NCBI GenBank assembly: GCA_950097015.1
Contig: CATNEN010000001.1
Coordinates: 22,373,501-22,437,500, forward strand
Direction of reading: 5' to 3'
Source: Macrostomum hystrix
Lineage: Eukaryota > Platyhelminthes > Macrostomidae
Length of the DNA stretch: 64,000 nt
The notes under the pieces are model-generated. The model saw only the letters and a program-made list of their open reading frames with translations, searched no databases and was not told the DNA's origin. Positions 22,491 through 31,999 of the stretch are shown one piece after another (the first letter of the stretch is position 1; each line of letters opens with the position of its first letter). A program made the translations under genes and the position numbers.

Positions 22491-23282
22491 ATGCTCATCC
22501 GAAACTCTGTTGCCATAGTAACGGGCGGTGGCCGTGGCATCGGCCGGGCCATTGTGGAGACGCTGCTGGCCCGTCAGGCCCAGCGGGTGATCGTGGCCGA
22601 TCTGAACGAGTCGGTCGGAGGCCAGACGGTGCAGGAGCTGAACGAGGCCCACGGCAGCGGTCGGTGCCATTTCGTTCGCTGCAGCGTCACCGACAAGTCC
22701 GAGCTGAGGCGCGCCTTCCAGAAGGCGATGGAACTCGAGGGTCGCATCGACATTGTGGCTAACAACGCCGGAGTGCTCAATGAAGCTGAGCCAGACCTCA
22801 CCATCGACGTGAACGTGAAGGGTGTGATCTATGGCAGCCAGCTGGCCCTGGAGTTCATGTCCAAGAAAAACGGAGGTCGTGGTGGTGTTGTCATCAACAC
22901 CGCCAGCATTGCAGGCCTGTTCTCCACGGCTTTTGCTCCCGCTTACGCGGCCTCGAAGCACGCGGTGGTGGGCTGGACAGGCTCCATGGGCTCCGAGCCG
23001 AACCTGAGCCATCACGGCATCAGGTTCAACTGCCTCTGCCCGTCCATTATTGGCACGGACATGTTCACAGATTCGCTGGCGGTTGGGAGTGGGTCCACCC
23101 TCATGCCGGACAAGCTGAAGCAGAGGATCGTCGAGAACCAGGTGCTTATCCCGATGTCGGTGCTGACCGACCAGTTTGTGAGGCTCATTGAGGACCCGCA
23201 GCAGTTCAACGGCTACGCTGTAGGCATCCTGCCGCCTGATCGAGTGAAATTAATCGACAAGTCAATGAAGGCGATGATTTGA
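22491..23282 (+). CDS. HPGD-like short-chain dehydrogenase/reductase, copy 1
   Basis: Intronless, 263 residues, the usual size for classical SDRs. It resembles 15-hydroxyprostaglandin dehydrogenase (IVTGGGRGIGRA, NNAG, GVIYGSQLALEFMSKKNGG, SKHAVVGWT, and C-terminal RLIEDPQQFNG). Seen: Rossmann glycine motif at 11-18, acidic D37 after strand 2 (predicts NAD rather than NADP), and a catalytic tetrad N108, S139, Y152, K156 (YAASK). Substrate unknown; prostaglandin or another secondary alcohol is possible. I chose the ATG at 22491 because all three copies share the leader CTACACTCCAG|CC just before it and are then equally long. Differs from copies 2 and 3 mainly in the substrate loop after residue 140 and the SIIGTDMFTDSLAVGSG segment. 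Confidence 0.93.
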   Translation: MLIRNSVAIVTGGGRGIGRAIVETLLARQAQRVIVADLNESVGGQTVQELNEAHGSGRCHFVRCSVTDKSELRRAFQKAMELEGRIDIVANNAGVLNEAEPDLTIDVNVKGVIYGSQLALEFMSKKNGGRGGVVINTASIAGLFSTAFAPAYAASKHAVVGWTGSMGSEPNLSHHGIRFNCLCPSIIGTDMFTDSLAVGSGSTLMPDKLKQRIVENQVLIPMSVLTDQFVRLIEDPQQFNGYAVGILPPDRVKLIDKSMKAMI

Positions 23283-23539
23283 TTGGTCAGCTAGATTCAT
23301 TCGCCGGCCATTTCAATCTGGTCTACTTGTGCTAGAAATCTAATTTTGATTTTTACCCGATAATCATTTTTATATTGTTTTGTTTTTTTCCGTAAGACCA
23401 GAAATTTGTTCCTTCGTACGTCGTATCGCAAGTTTCTGGTGCCTTTTAAATTATTTTTTAAATCGTCTCTCGCTGCCTTTAGTCTGTAGGTATTTTTAAA
23501 ATATAGAATTGATTATTGATTTTTCAGCTTCAAAGAATT

Positions 23540-23545
23540 AATAAA
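23540..23545 (+). promoter_or_regulatory. Candidate poly(A) signal AATAAA
   Basis: AATAAA 258 nt after the stop of SDR copy 1, in an AT-rich tail. Confidence 0.4.
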
Positions 23546-23757
23546 GCTTTTTTAACAAATTTCGCGACACTCTGTGAATCACTGAAGATATAAGATAGGA
23601 TTAATTTCTCGTTTTCACAGGCTTACAGTGTGTTAGGTTAGAATGAAAATTAAATTAGATTAATTATTTATTGTCTTTGTAAGTCTTTAAGACACGGTGG
23701 ACCAAGGTCTTGGTTGTGCGTGTTGCATCTTTTGACTGCTCAAACTACACTCCAGCC

Positions 23758-24549
23758 ATGCTGATCCGCAACTCTGTTGCCATAGTAACGGGCGGTGGCC
23801 GCGGCATCGGCCGGGCCATTGTGGAGACGCTGCTGGCCCGTCAGGCCCAGCGGGTGATCGTGGCCGACCTGAACGAGTCGGTCGGAGGCCAGACGGTGCA
23901 GGAGCTGAACGAGGCCCACGGCAGCGGTCGGTGCCATTTCGTTCGCTGCAGCGTCACCGACAAGTCCGAACTGAGGCGCGCCTTCCAGAAGGCGATGGAG
24001 CTCGAGGGTCGCATCGACATTATGGCCAACAACGCCGGAGTGCTCAATGAAGCTGAGCCAGACCTCACCATCGACGTGAACGTGAAGGGTGTGATCTATG
24101 GCAGCCAGCTGGCCCTGGAGTTCATGTCAAAACAGAACGGAGGTCGCGGTGGTGTGGTCATTAACACCGCCAGTGCTGCAGGTCTGTTTGCATCGTCGTA
24201 CATTCCAGCGTACACCGCATCGAAGCACGCAGTCGTTGGCTGGACAGGCTCCATGGGCTCCGAGCCGAACCTGAGCCATCACGGCATCAGGTTCAACTGC
24301 CTCTGCCCGGCCTTCATCCGCACCGACATGGTGACGGACTTGTTGAATCCGAATAGCGAGTCCACCCTCTTGCCGGACAAGCTGAAGGACTTGATGTCTA
24401 AGGAGCAGGTGCTGATCCCGATGTCAGTTTTGACGGACCAGTTTGTGAGGCTCATAGAGGACCCGCAGCAGTACAATGGCTTCGCTGTGGGCATATTGCC
24501 TCCTGACAAAGTACGCTACTTTGACAAGTCTATGAAAGCCATGGTCTGA
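23758..24549 (+). CDS. HPGD-like short-chain dehydrogenase/reductase, copy 2
   Basis: Intronless, 263 residues, same length and motifs as copy 1: TGGGRGIG at 11-18, D37, NNAG at 91-94, N108, S139, and Y152..K156 as YTASK. The first roughly 390 nt are almost identical to copies 1 and 3, while the C-terminal third diverges (AFIRTDMVTDLLNPNSEST, and KDLMSKEQVLIP). The 5' leader CTGCTCAAACTACACTCCAG is shared with copy 3. It lies 475 bp after copy 1, same strand. All catalytic residues are intact, so it should be active; divergence near the substrate-binding lid suggests a different specificity. Confidence 0.93.
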   Translation: MLIRNSVAIVTGGGRGIGRAIVETLLARQAQRVIVADLNESVGGQTVQELNEAHGSGRCHFVRCSVTDKSELRRAFQKAMELEGRIDIMANNAGVLNEAEPDLTIDVNVKGVIYGSQLALEFMSKQNGGRGGVVINTASAAGLFASSYIPAYTASKHAVVGWTGSMGSEPNLSHHGIRFNCLCPAFIRTDMVTDLLNPNSESTLLPDKLKDLMSKEQVLIPMSVLTDQFVRLIEDPQQYNGFAVGILPPDKVRYFDKSMKAMV

Positions 24550-25358
24550 AATTAAATTCTGTGAGCTTTCCTGGTCAGTCTGTATTCATTGGCGTTCCAC
24601 GATTTCCTTATTGTAGAAACCAATTAAATTAGCTTCAGTGACGTTTTTTAATGATTAGGGTAATATCAAACGATTTCTTAATCTGACTAGGACGTTTAAT
24701 GACGTTTCCGATAAAAAATTAACATTTTTGACACTGTCCCGTTTCCTGCTATTTGAATTTTGCCAATTAACAAGACTGTAAAAGTCTGTGATTATCACTA
24801 ACAATTAGCAATTGGACTCGTTCATATTTATTGACAGATAACATTTATTTTTGAAATTTCTATTGTGCCATGTTCGTCGAATTAACGTTAAAGCATTAAA
24901 CAACGGTGATTTCCTAGTAACTTTTACTGTTGAGACTTCACCAGTAGACATTCGTACGATTTTTCGTATTAACTTGATTTTATATTTTTATTTCAGATAT
25001 ATTTTCTGACTGACTTGAAATAACATACAGATATATGCAATGACAGTTTATAGTTATTGAACTTCAGTTTTTCTGTCTTACGAGTAAGTCTTTGATGCTA
25101 GTGTCACCCAATGTCAACCAGTTTTCTTTTTGGGTATGTAGAATGCTGTCTTAAAGAAGCATATAGAGTCTAGTTTGAGTCATCACTGAGACGGTTCAAA
25201 ATTAGACCACTTACGGCGCTAGATTATGGTTCGTAATATTTAGATATGTTCTAAGTTTCTAAAATTGCAAAAAAATTAACAAAAACCACCGTACTGAATG
25301 ATACACGTTATCAAGATTAATAAAAACATTAAGTAGCTGCTCAAACTACACTCCAGCC
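24550..25358. other. AT-rich spacer between SDR copies 2 and 3
   Basis: No frame or repeat is supported. Only the last 20 or so bases before copy 3 are shared with the region upstream of copy 2. Confidence 0.6.
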
Positions 25359-26150
25359 ATGCTGATCCGCAACTCTGTTGCCATAGTAACGGGCGGTGGC
25401 CGTGGCATCGGCCGGGCCATTGTGGAGACGCTGCTGGCCCGTCAGGCCCAGCGGGTGATCGTGGCCGACCTGAACGAGTCGGTCGGAGGCCAGACGGTGC
25501 AGGAGCTGAACGAGGCCCACGGCAGCGGTCGGTGCCATTTCGTTCGCTGCAGCGTCACCGACAAGTCCGAGCTGAGGCGCGCCTTCCAGAAGGCGATGGA
25601 GCTCGACGGTCGCATCGACATTGTGGCCAACAACGCTGGAGTAGCTAATGAGGCGAACCCCGACCTCACAATCGACGTGAACGTGAAGGGTGTGATCTAT
25701 GGCAGCCAGCTGGCTCTGGAGTTCATGTCCAAGAAAAATGGAGGTCGCGGCGGAGTTGTCATCAACACCGCCAGTGCTGCAGGCCTGTTTACTTCTTCGT
25801 ACGTTCCAGCGTACACCGCATCGAAGCACGCAGTCGTTGGCTGGACAGGCTCCATGGGCTCCGAGCCGAACCTGAGCCATCACGGCATCAGGTTCAACTG
25901 CCTCTGCCCGGCCTTCATCCGCACCGACATGGTGACGGACTCGTTGAAGCCGGGCAGTGAGTCCACCCTCATGCCGGACAAGATGAAGCTGAAGATTGCC
26001 GAACGGCAGGTGCTGATCCCGATGTCGGTGCTGACGGATCAGTTTGTGAGGCTCATAGAGGACCCGCAGCAGTACAACGGCTTTGCTGTGTGCATTCTGC
26101 CACCGGACCAAGTGAAATTCATCGACAAGTCCATGAAGGCGCTGATGTGA
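25359..26150 (+). CDS. HPGD-like short-chain dehydrogenase/reductase, copy 3
   Basis: Intronless, 263 residues, closest to copy 2 (AFIRTDMVTDSLKPGSEST, YTASK). Contains ELDGRIDIVANNAGVANEANPD where the others have ELEGRID and VLNEAEPD. Cofactor and catalytic residues (11-18, D37, N108, S139, Y152, K156) are all present. One notable change is AVCILPPDQ for AVGILPPD near the C-terminus. An open frame of 278 codons on the opposite strand (25341-26177) is a by-product of GC-rich codon use and not a gene. Confidence 0.93.
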   Translation: MLIRNSVAIVTGGGRGIGRAIVETLLARQAQRVIVADLNESVGGQTVQELNEAHGSGRCHFVRCSVTDKSELRRAFQKAMELDGRIDIVANNAGVANEANPDLTIDVNVKGVIYGSQLALEFMSKKNGGRGGVVINTASAAGLFTSSYVPAYTASKHAVVGWTGSMGSEPNLSHHGIRFNCLCPAFIRTDMVTDSLKPGSESTLMPDKMKLKIAERQVLIPMSVLTDQFVRLIEDPQQYNGFAVCILPPDQVKFIDKSMKALM

Positions 26151-27010
26151 TGTCTCCATCGTAGAAGACAGCAACATTGGTTCTATTTCCGTAGATTATT
26201 CATTTTGCGATAGTTTTTTAGTGTTCCATTTTATTTACTTCTTAATTTTAAGTTTTAATTGGCTATTTAACTAACCGAGTGTATTTTTCACATTTGAACG
26301 GACTCAAAAGCGATATACCGGTTTCATAGTACATTTCCCGATGCTTGTATTGGGAGAATTGCGTCGTAACTTCCCTAATTTCCTTGAGTCAATTTTTTCT
26401 GCTAATTTTCATACCCTTTGCCAGATTGTGTTTATCATGTGCCATCGCAGAAATTGTCATTAACCAGCGTTGACTTCTATAAATTATAGGCGTATCTGTT
26501 TGCCAGTTTTGATTGTATTATATTATATTTTATTGATTTTTTGGCGCAGTAAACGGAATGATTCGAACACTACTTGTTGTAGTTTTCACACACCTTTGTG
26601 ATTGTTTTAAAGGAAAATTAAAAGTCAGGAGTCAGAGGAATGAGGAGAATTACGTTGGTTTTAGTGTCACCAAATGATTTTATTATAACATGATGTAGTT
26701 GTAGACTCTAAACTCTAGTAAACCCTAGTTGGGAACTAGACAGCCCGACGAGAATCATTGAATATCTCGACGATGTCGATGTTTTGTGATTCTGGAAGTT
26801 GTTTCGTCGGATAGAGCGGCAAATTTTTCCCATTTCCGGATTTTCATGACGATTGATTGAATATTTTTGGAGATGCATAAAATTTTTTTCGTAGTCTTTC
26901 TACTATTTATCGACCAGCCGTAGCAGTGACGAATGCCACACATCACACCTACACACACACCTGCGATTTTATTCCTTTCAGAGCTCCAGCGAGCAGTGAC
27001 GACCGCCATT
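26151..27010. other. Spacer between SDR copy 3 and the ABCH gene
   Basis: AT-rich. It includes a SINE tail relic at about 26618-26690 (AGTCAGGAGTCAGAGGAATG, then TTAGTGTCACCAAATGA). A pyrimidine-rich acceptor TTCCTTTCAG at about 26971-26980 precedes the ABCH start by about 30 nt. Confidence 0.6.
26618..26690 (+). mobile_element. SINE tail relic
   Basis: Matches the SINE at 18398 over the blocks AGGAGTCAGAGRAATG and TTAGTGTCACYAAAT. Head and (ATT)n tail are missing or unrecognisable. Confidence 0.55.
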
Positions 27011-30000
27011 ATGTCGATGGAACCAGCTAATCTCGCCGTTGAGGTAGACACCCTGTGCAAGTCCTACTACAAGGAGGCGCCAGTCCTCAAAGGCCTGTCC
27101 CTGCAAGTTCCCCTGGGTAAAATGTGAGTCGTTCTCAAAGATTCTCAAATTCTCAAATCTGTCAGTGACAGTTTTGTTCCTAATGAATGATAAAATATTA
27201 CCAAACTCTGGGACGCTCCTTCAGCTACGGTCTGCTGGGTCCTAGCGGCTGTGGCAAGACTACTCTGCTGAAGTGCGTCGTCGGTCGCCTGAAGCCTGAC
27301 GCCGGTGTTGTCCGAGTCATGGGCGGCCGACCCGGGAAACCGGGGCACCGGGTGCCCGGCAACCTCATCGGCTACATGCCGCAGGATCTGGCTCTTTATC
27401 AGGACTTTACCGTGTCCGAGACAATGTACTATTTTGGCAGGATATTCCACATGCCAGCTGACGATATCGACACGCAGACGGACTTTCTTGTAGCTTTGCT
27501 TGAGCTGCCGAGCAAACAGAGGCTTATCTGCCAGCTCAGGTGACTTGAGTGATAGCGGAAACATATCTTGAAACAGTGAACTCGCCCTTTTTGCCCTAAC
27601 TCTCTCATTATCCTACCGACCCTTCTCTGACCAATGACTTCAATGACTTCGAAAGACAAGACTTCTTGTCTTGTCTTTCGATTTACAACCTTGAGGACCA
27701 ACCTCAAAGGCACAGTGAGTGTGTACACTGCCTGACGATGAGAAAGTCAGGGCAGATATATACACTTGTGTGATTGTGTGCCTGCGTACGGTATCTGTGC
27801 GCGTGTCTTCTCAGGAGTCTCCGAATTGCCTCCTCGCTGGCTGCGGGTCTACTGTCACTAAATGACTCTCCATGAGTGACTCATGAATGACTCACCCATC
27901 CATGACCCTGCAGCGGCGGCCAACAGCGCCGAGTGTCATTCGCCTGCGCTCTGTTGCACCGGCCGCCTCTGCTAATTTTGGACGAGCCAACGGTCGGTGT
28001 GGACCCTCTGCTCAGGCAGTGGTAAGTTTGCAACAACCATTAACAACGGCTAATTGATCTACGCTCATATTATACCTTCAGTAACTTGACCTCTGCAGCA
28101 TCTGGAATCACATGCTGTCCATTGTGAACAACCCGGATCGTCCAACTTCCATTGTGATCACCACTCACTACATTGAGGAGGCGCGTCAAGGCCACATGGT
28201 CGCTCTCATGCGAGACGGCCGACTATTAGCCGAGGCGACACCGAACGAGCTCTTGGAGAGGCACAATGACACCGTGAGTGCCTGCCAATAAAAAAAATCA
28301 ATCACGTATCGTTAGAGTAAGTGGTTAGTGGCAGAGCAAGTCTAATGCTTTTACCTCAAGCACCAAGGTCCCTGAGCTCGATTCCGCGGCGAGGCCATAT
28401 ATTTACCTAGACATCTGGGCAGCAAGACGTGTCTTGTAAAGTAGCAAGCAGTACTATGTACTCCAGCTGTAATCAAATTCTTCCCCTCATCGCAGAGCCT
28501 GGAGTCAGTATTCCTCAAGCTCTGCCAGATGGACGCTGTTGAAGTCGACGACCAATCAACATCCGCGACAACGTCGGCCGCGACCGCAACTGAGACCTCC
28601 CCGTTGCTAGGCAGACCAGGCAGTCGATCCCTGAACTCTCGCGATGTCGTTCCTCCATCGTCATCATCTGCCAACGCCGATCCGCTACCGGACGTGCTCT
28701 ACAAGGAGTTCGTCCCGTTCAGCGAGTCCGTTCGCAGCCTGATCGGCTTGCCATCGCTCTGGCACGTGCTGGCGGTTGTCGGCAAGAACATCACCAACCT
28801 GCGTCGGCGTCTGACGTTCCTGAGCTTCCAGTTCGCTCTGCCGATCATTCAGATTGTCCTGTTCTGCGTCTGCGTTGGCGGCGATCCGTTCGGCCTTCGG
28901 TTGGCCGCGGTGAACTTAGACAGCTCTGGGGAGCTGGGAGCCAAGTTCATGACCTACCTGGACAATAAAACATTTCAGACGGTGCGACCTCGCGACTAAC
29001 CTATAAAAATGCTTAATTTTAAATGAGACATCGATACAGACCGCTCAATCATTCTGTCCTCACAGACAGCGTACCATGACCTGGCCGTAGCCCGCAACGA
29101 GGTGCTCAACGTTCGCGCCTGGGCGGTGGTCTCCGTCGGCGAGAACTTCACCGCCGACTTGATGTCGCGCCTGCTGAATCCGGTCTCGGCCACCAACGCC
29201 ACCCTGAGCGGCGGCAGCGTCCACTTGCAGCTGGACAACTCCAATTACCAGGTGGGCCTCATGGTGCAAAAGTCGGTCCTTGACTCCTTCCAAGCCTTCG
29301 CCGGAGACCTGCTAGCACAGTCGGGCCTGTCGCCCCAGCTCATCAGCCTGCCGGTGGTGATTGACCCACCCCTGCTGGGCAGCGACAATCCCAGCTTCAC
29401 CGAGTTCATGGCACCCGGCATGATTGTGACCATCGTGTTCTTCATGGCTACGGGCCTCACGGCTCTGAGCTTCGTCTTGGAGCGCAAGGAGGGCCTACTA
29501 GACCGCAGTCTGGTAGCCGGAGTGACCATCCTGGAGCTCATGTTGGGTCACATGCTCACCCAACTGCTGATCATGGCGGGCCAGACCGGCCTCCTGTTGT
29601 TCTTCTCTCTGGTTGTATTCCGAGTGCCCTGCCACGGCTCGGTGCTGTGGGTCATCCTGCTGGCACTACTGAACGGCTTCACCGGGATGTCTCTGGGTCT
29701 GTTGATCTCAGCCCTATGCACGGCTGAAAACTCAGCTATTCAAGCCGCCCTGGGCACAATGTACCCCAACCTGCTGCTCAGCGGCATCATCTGGCCCGCC
29801 GAGGCCATGCCGCAGTATCTGCGCTTCATCAGTCGCGGGCTGCCCATCAGCCAATCAGTGGAGGCCATGCGGTCTGTGCTAAGCAGAGGTGAATTTCAAG
29901 CATTGTTAAACTTGCTCTCCAATCAAAACTAATAGCCCAGGTGTTATTCTTACAGCTGTTAAGTCCGTGGTCGCTACGCCTACTCACATATTTACCCCAG

Positions 30001-30939
30001 CAACTGCTTGCTGGTTCCCAGGATGAGGCAAGCGCATTCTTAATGCACAAGTCTGACACAAGCGCATCCTAAATTAACGAGTCTGACACAAGCGCATCCT
30101 AAATTAACGAGTCTGACACAAGCGCATCCTAAATTAACGAGTCTGACACAAGCGTATCCTAAATACACGAGTCTGACACAAGCGCATCTTAAATGCTCAA
30201 GCCTGACACAAGCCCATCTTAAATGCTCGAGCCTGACACAAGCCCATCTTAAATGCTCGAGTCTGACACAAGCGCATCTTAAATGCTCGAGCCTGACACA
30301 AGCGCATCTTTAATGCTCGAGCCTGACACAAGCGCATCTTTAATGCTCGAGCCTGACACAAGCGCATCTTTAATGCTCAAGTCTGACACAAGCGCATCTT
30401 AAATGCTCGAGTCTGACACAAGCGCATCTTTAATGCTCGAGCCTGACACAAGCGCATCTTTAATGCTCAAGTCTGACACAAGCGCATCTTAAATGCTCAA
30501 GTCTGACACAAGCGCATCTTAAATGCTCGAGCCTGACACAAGCCCATCTTAAATGCTCGAGCCTGACACAAGCGCATCTTTAATGCTCGAGCCTGACACA
30601 AGCGCATCTTAAATGCTCGAGCCTGACACAAGCCCATCTTAAATGCTCGAGTCTGACACAAGCGCATCTTTAATGCTCAAGCCTGACACAAGCCCATCTT
30701 AAATGCTCGAGTCTGACACATTCTACAGTTTCGCCTTATATTTTTAAAGGCCAAACATAGAATGTGAGGACTTATATAATTAGTACTTACAGACCTTCAA
30801 GACCTACATAGCCAGTCTTATTTTGGCAGGCTTCGGTTTCACGGCTGCGCCGGTGTACCTCGGCTTCGTGTCCGCCATCGCCTGGGCTACCGGCCTGCTG
30901 CTGCTGGCGCTGCTGTTGCTGCGTCTGAGAGGAATTTGA
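27011..30939 (+). CDS. ABC transporter, subfamily H (ABCG23-like half-transporter)
   Basis: Seven exons, 27011-27123, 27225-27539, 27914-28021, 28099-28273, 28496-28981, 29066-29888 and 30830-30939, give 709 residues with consistent phases. ABCH proteins are invertebrate half-transporters with an N-terminal nucleotide-binding domain and a C-terminal ABC2-type membrane domain, often annotated 'ABC transporter G family member 23'; insect members take part in lipid export. Seen: Walker [10 protein letters not shown] at 43-51, Q-loop YMPQDLALY, signature LSGGQQRR at 142-149, Walker B LLILDEP at 162-168, H-loop TTH at 200-202, a Ser/Thr-rich linker, then membrane segments including [21 protein letters not shown] and a last segment in exon 7. 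The acceptor before the ATG leaves a leader of about 30 nt. All splice sites are GT-AG. Substrate unknown. Confidence 0.95.
27649..27681. repeat. Perfect 14-bp hairpin in ABCH intron 2
   Basis: Arms 27649-27662 and 27668-27681 (TCGAAAGACAAGAC and its complement) flank a 5-nt loop. It lies directly before the SINE fragment of the same intron. Confidence 0.85.
27685..27875 (+). mobile_element. SINE body/tail fragment in ABCH intron 2
   Basis: Matches the SINE at 18398 from the CCAACCTCMAAGGCACAGT block through ACTGCCTGACGATGAGAAAG, the TGCCTGCGTACGGTATCTGTG block and TACTGTCACTAAATGA. The tRNA-like head and (ATT)n tail are missing. Confidence 0.8.
28315..28420 (+). mobile_element. SINE tRNA-like head fragment in ABCH intron 4
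   Basis: Shows AGTGGCAGAGCAAGTC, then CACCAAGGTCCCTGAG, then CTCGATTCC and GCGGCGAGGCCA, i.e. the A- and B-box region of the SINE at 18398. The body after GGGCAGC is lost. The acceptor of exon 5 lies about 75 bp downstream. Confidence 0.78.
30030..30722 (+). repeat. 30-bp minisatellite filling ABCH intron 6
   Basis: About 23 copies of TCTGACACAAGCGCATCTTA plus AATGCTCGAG, exactly 30 bp each. The left-most units (TCCTAAATTAACGAG) form a distinct subtype; the rest vary at a few positions (GCG/GCC, AAA/TTA, CGA/CAA). It fills most of the 941-bp intron. Confidence 0.95.
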
Positions 30940-31999
30940 TTGGTACCTGGAACACATTCAATAACACTTCTATCAATTTTTAGTCTTTCCTGATTTTCTG
31001 CTAAATGAAGCGTGCCTTTGACTGATTATTTTATTCTGCCCGTCACTGCCTAATGACGACCTACGGGTTTGATATCGCATATTCGAGAATTTCATGACAT
31101 TTTTATTCTTAATCAGAAAGTTAATAAGTCATAGATAATTAATGCAATGTTAAAGGTTTTTGTGAACTCTTTGTTACACTGACTGTTTTGTTTTACACAC
31201 TTTTCAGATTTAGCATTGTAGATTAAAAAACAAGATAACTTTTTATAATAATAAAATATGGATTGAAAAGTTTTAATCGCCAATATTTAAAGGCTTTGTT
31301 TCATGTTTTTACTTTGCTGAAAATGCATCACCTGCGTCACCATTAAACTATGATAGCACTCTATGATAGTACTTGATGTGATTTGGGGTGCCTGGCCTTG
31401 TGGTGTCCTGTCTTGCAGACTGAGAGTCTGTTTGTCGATGGGTTCGGCTGGGAGAAGGACTGAAGACTGCGTCGGCGACAAACGACATGCGTACAGTCGA
31501 AAGCGTACGAGGCACTCTTCGGCCTTATTTACCTATTCGCTTCGAATATTAGAATTTGGAGGACAAAAATTGCATCTCATTAACCGACTCATTTCATGGC
31601 TGGCAGGGCTGAGAGAGGAAGGGGGCACAGCGGGTGTAGTACAGGCACAGCTCACAGCACACTGTACTCAGTTAGTATTCAGTAACTGCGAAATAAAACC
31701 TACTGTTGAATCGTATCAGTTAGAGTTTAATTCTGGAGCGAGCAAAAGGTTGAGAAATGAGATTACCCGATGTATCGGCCCGTACAGACTGGGCGTGCAC
31801 AATTCTGAGTAGCTCGCATCTAGCGCTGCGATAACAGAGCGACTGCGATATCTCTGCACCTGTAAACGCTGGGGTAAATTGATTTTATCTGACAAACAGC
31901 GAACCTGAAGAAAGGTAGTTCATAGTAACTAGGCGCTGATATATTGGATTCACTATTCAAACTTGGCTGCAAGTGTCTATCAGCATTTAAAAGTGTGCC
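30940..31999. other. Intergenic DNA between ABCH and family X
   Basis: AT-rich with no supported gene. A candidate AATAAA for the ABCH gene lies at 31250-31255. A frame at 31363-31812 has no recognisable domain and no coding-like composition. Confidence 0.55.
31250..31255 (+). promoter_or_regulatory. Candidate poly(A) signal AATAAA (ABCH)
   Basis: AATAAA 311 nt downstream of the ABCH stop codon, in an A/T-rich context. Confidence 0.35.

Noticed and set aside
25341-26177. 278-codon antisense frame over SDR copy 3 (and similar ones over copies 1 and 2)
   Set aside because: A shadow of GC-rich codon use opposite a well-conserved SDR; no recognised domain.
26755-27060. Minus-strand frame overlapping ABCH exon 1
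   Set aside because: It overlaps a conserved exon on the other strand and has no domain.
31363-31812. 149-codon frame between ABCH and family X
   Set aside because: No recognisable domain; composition matches intergenic DNA.
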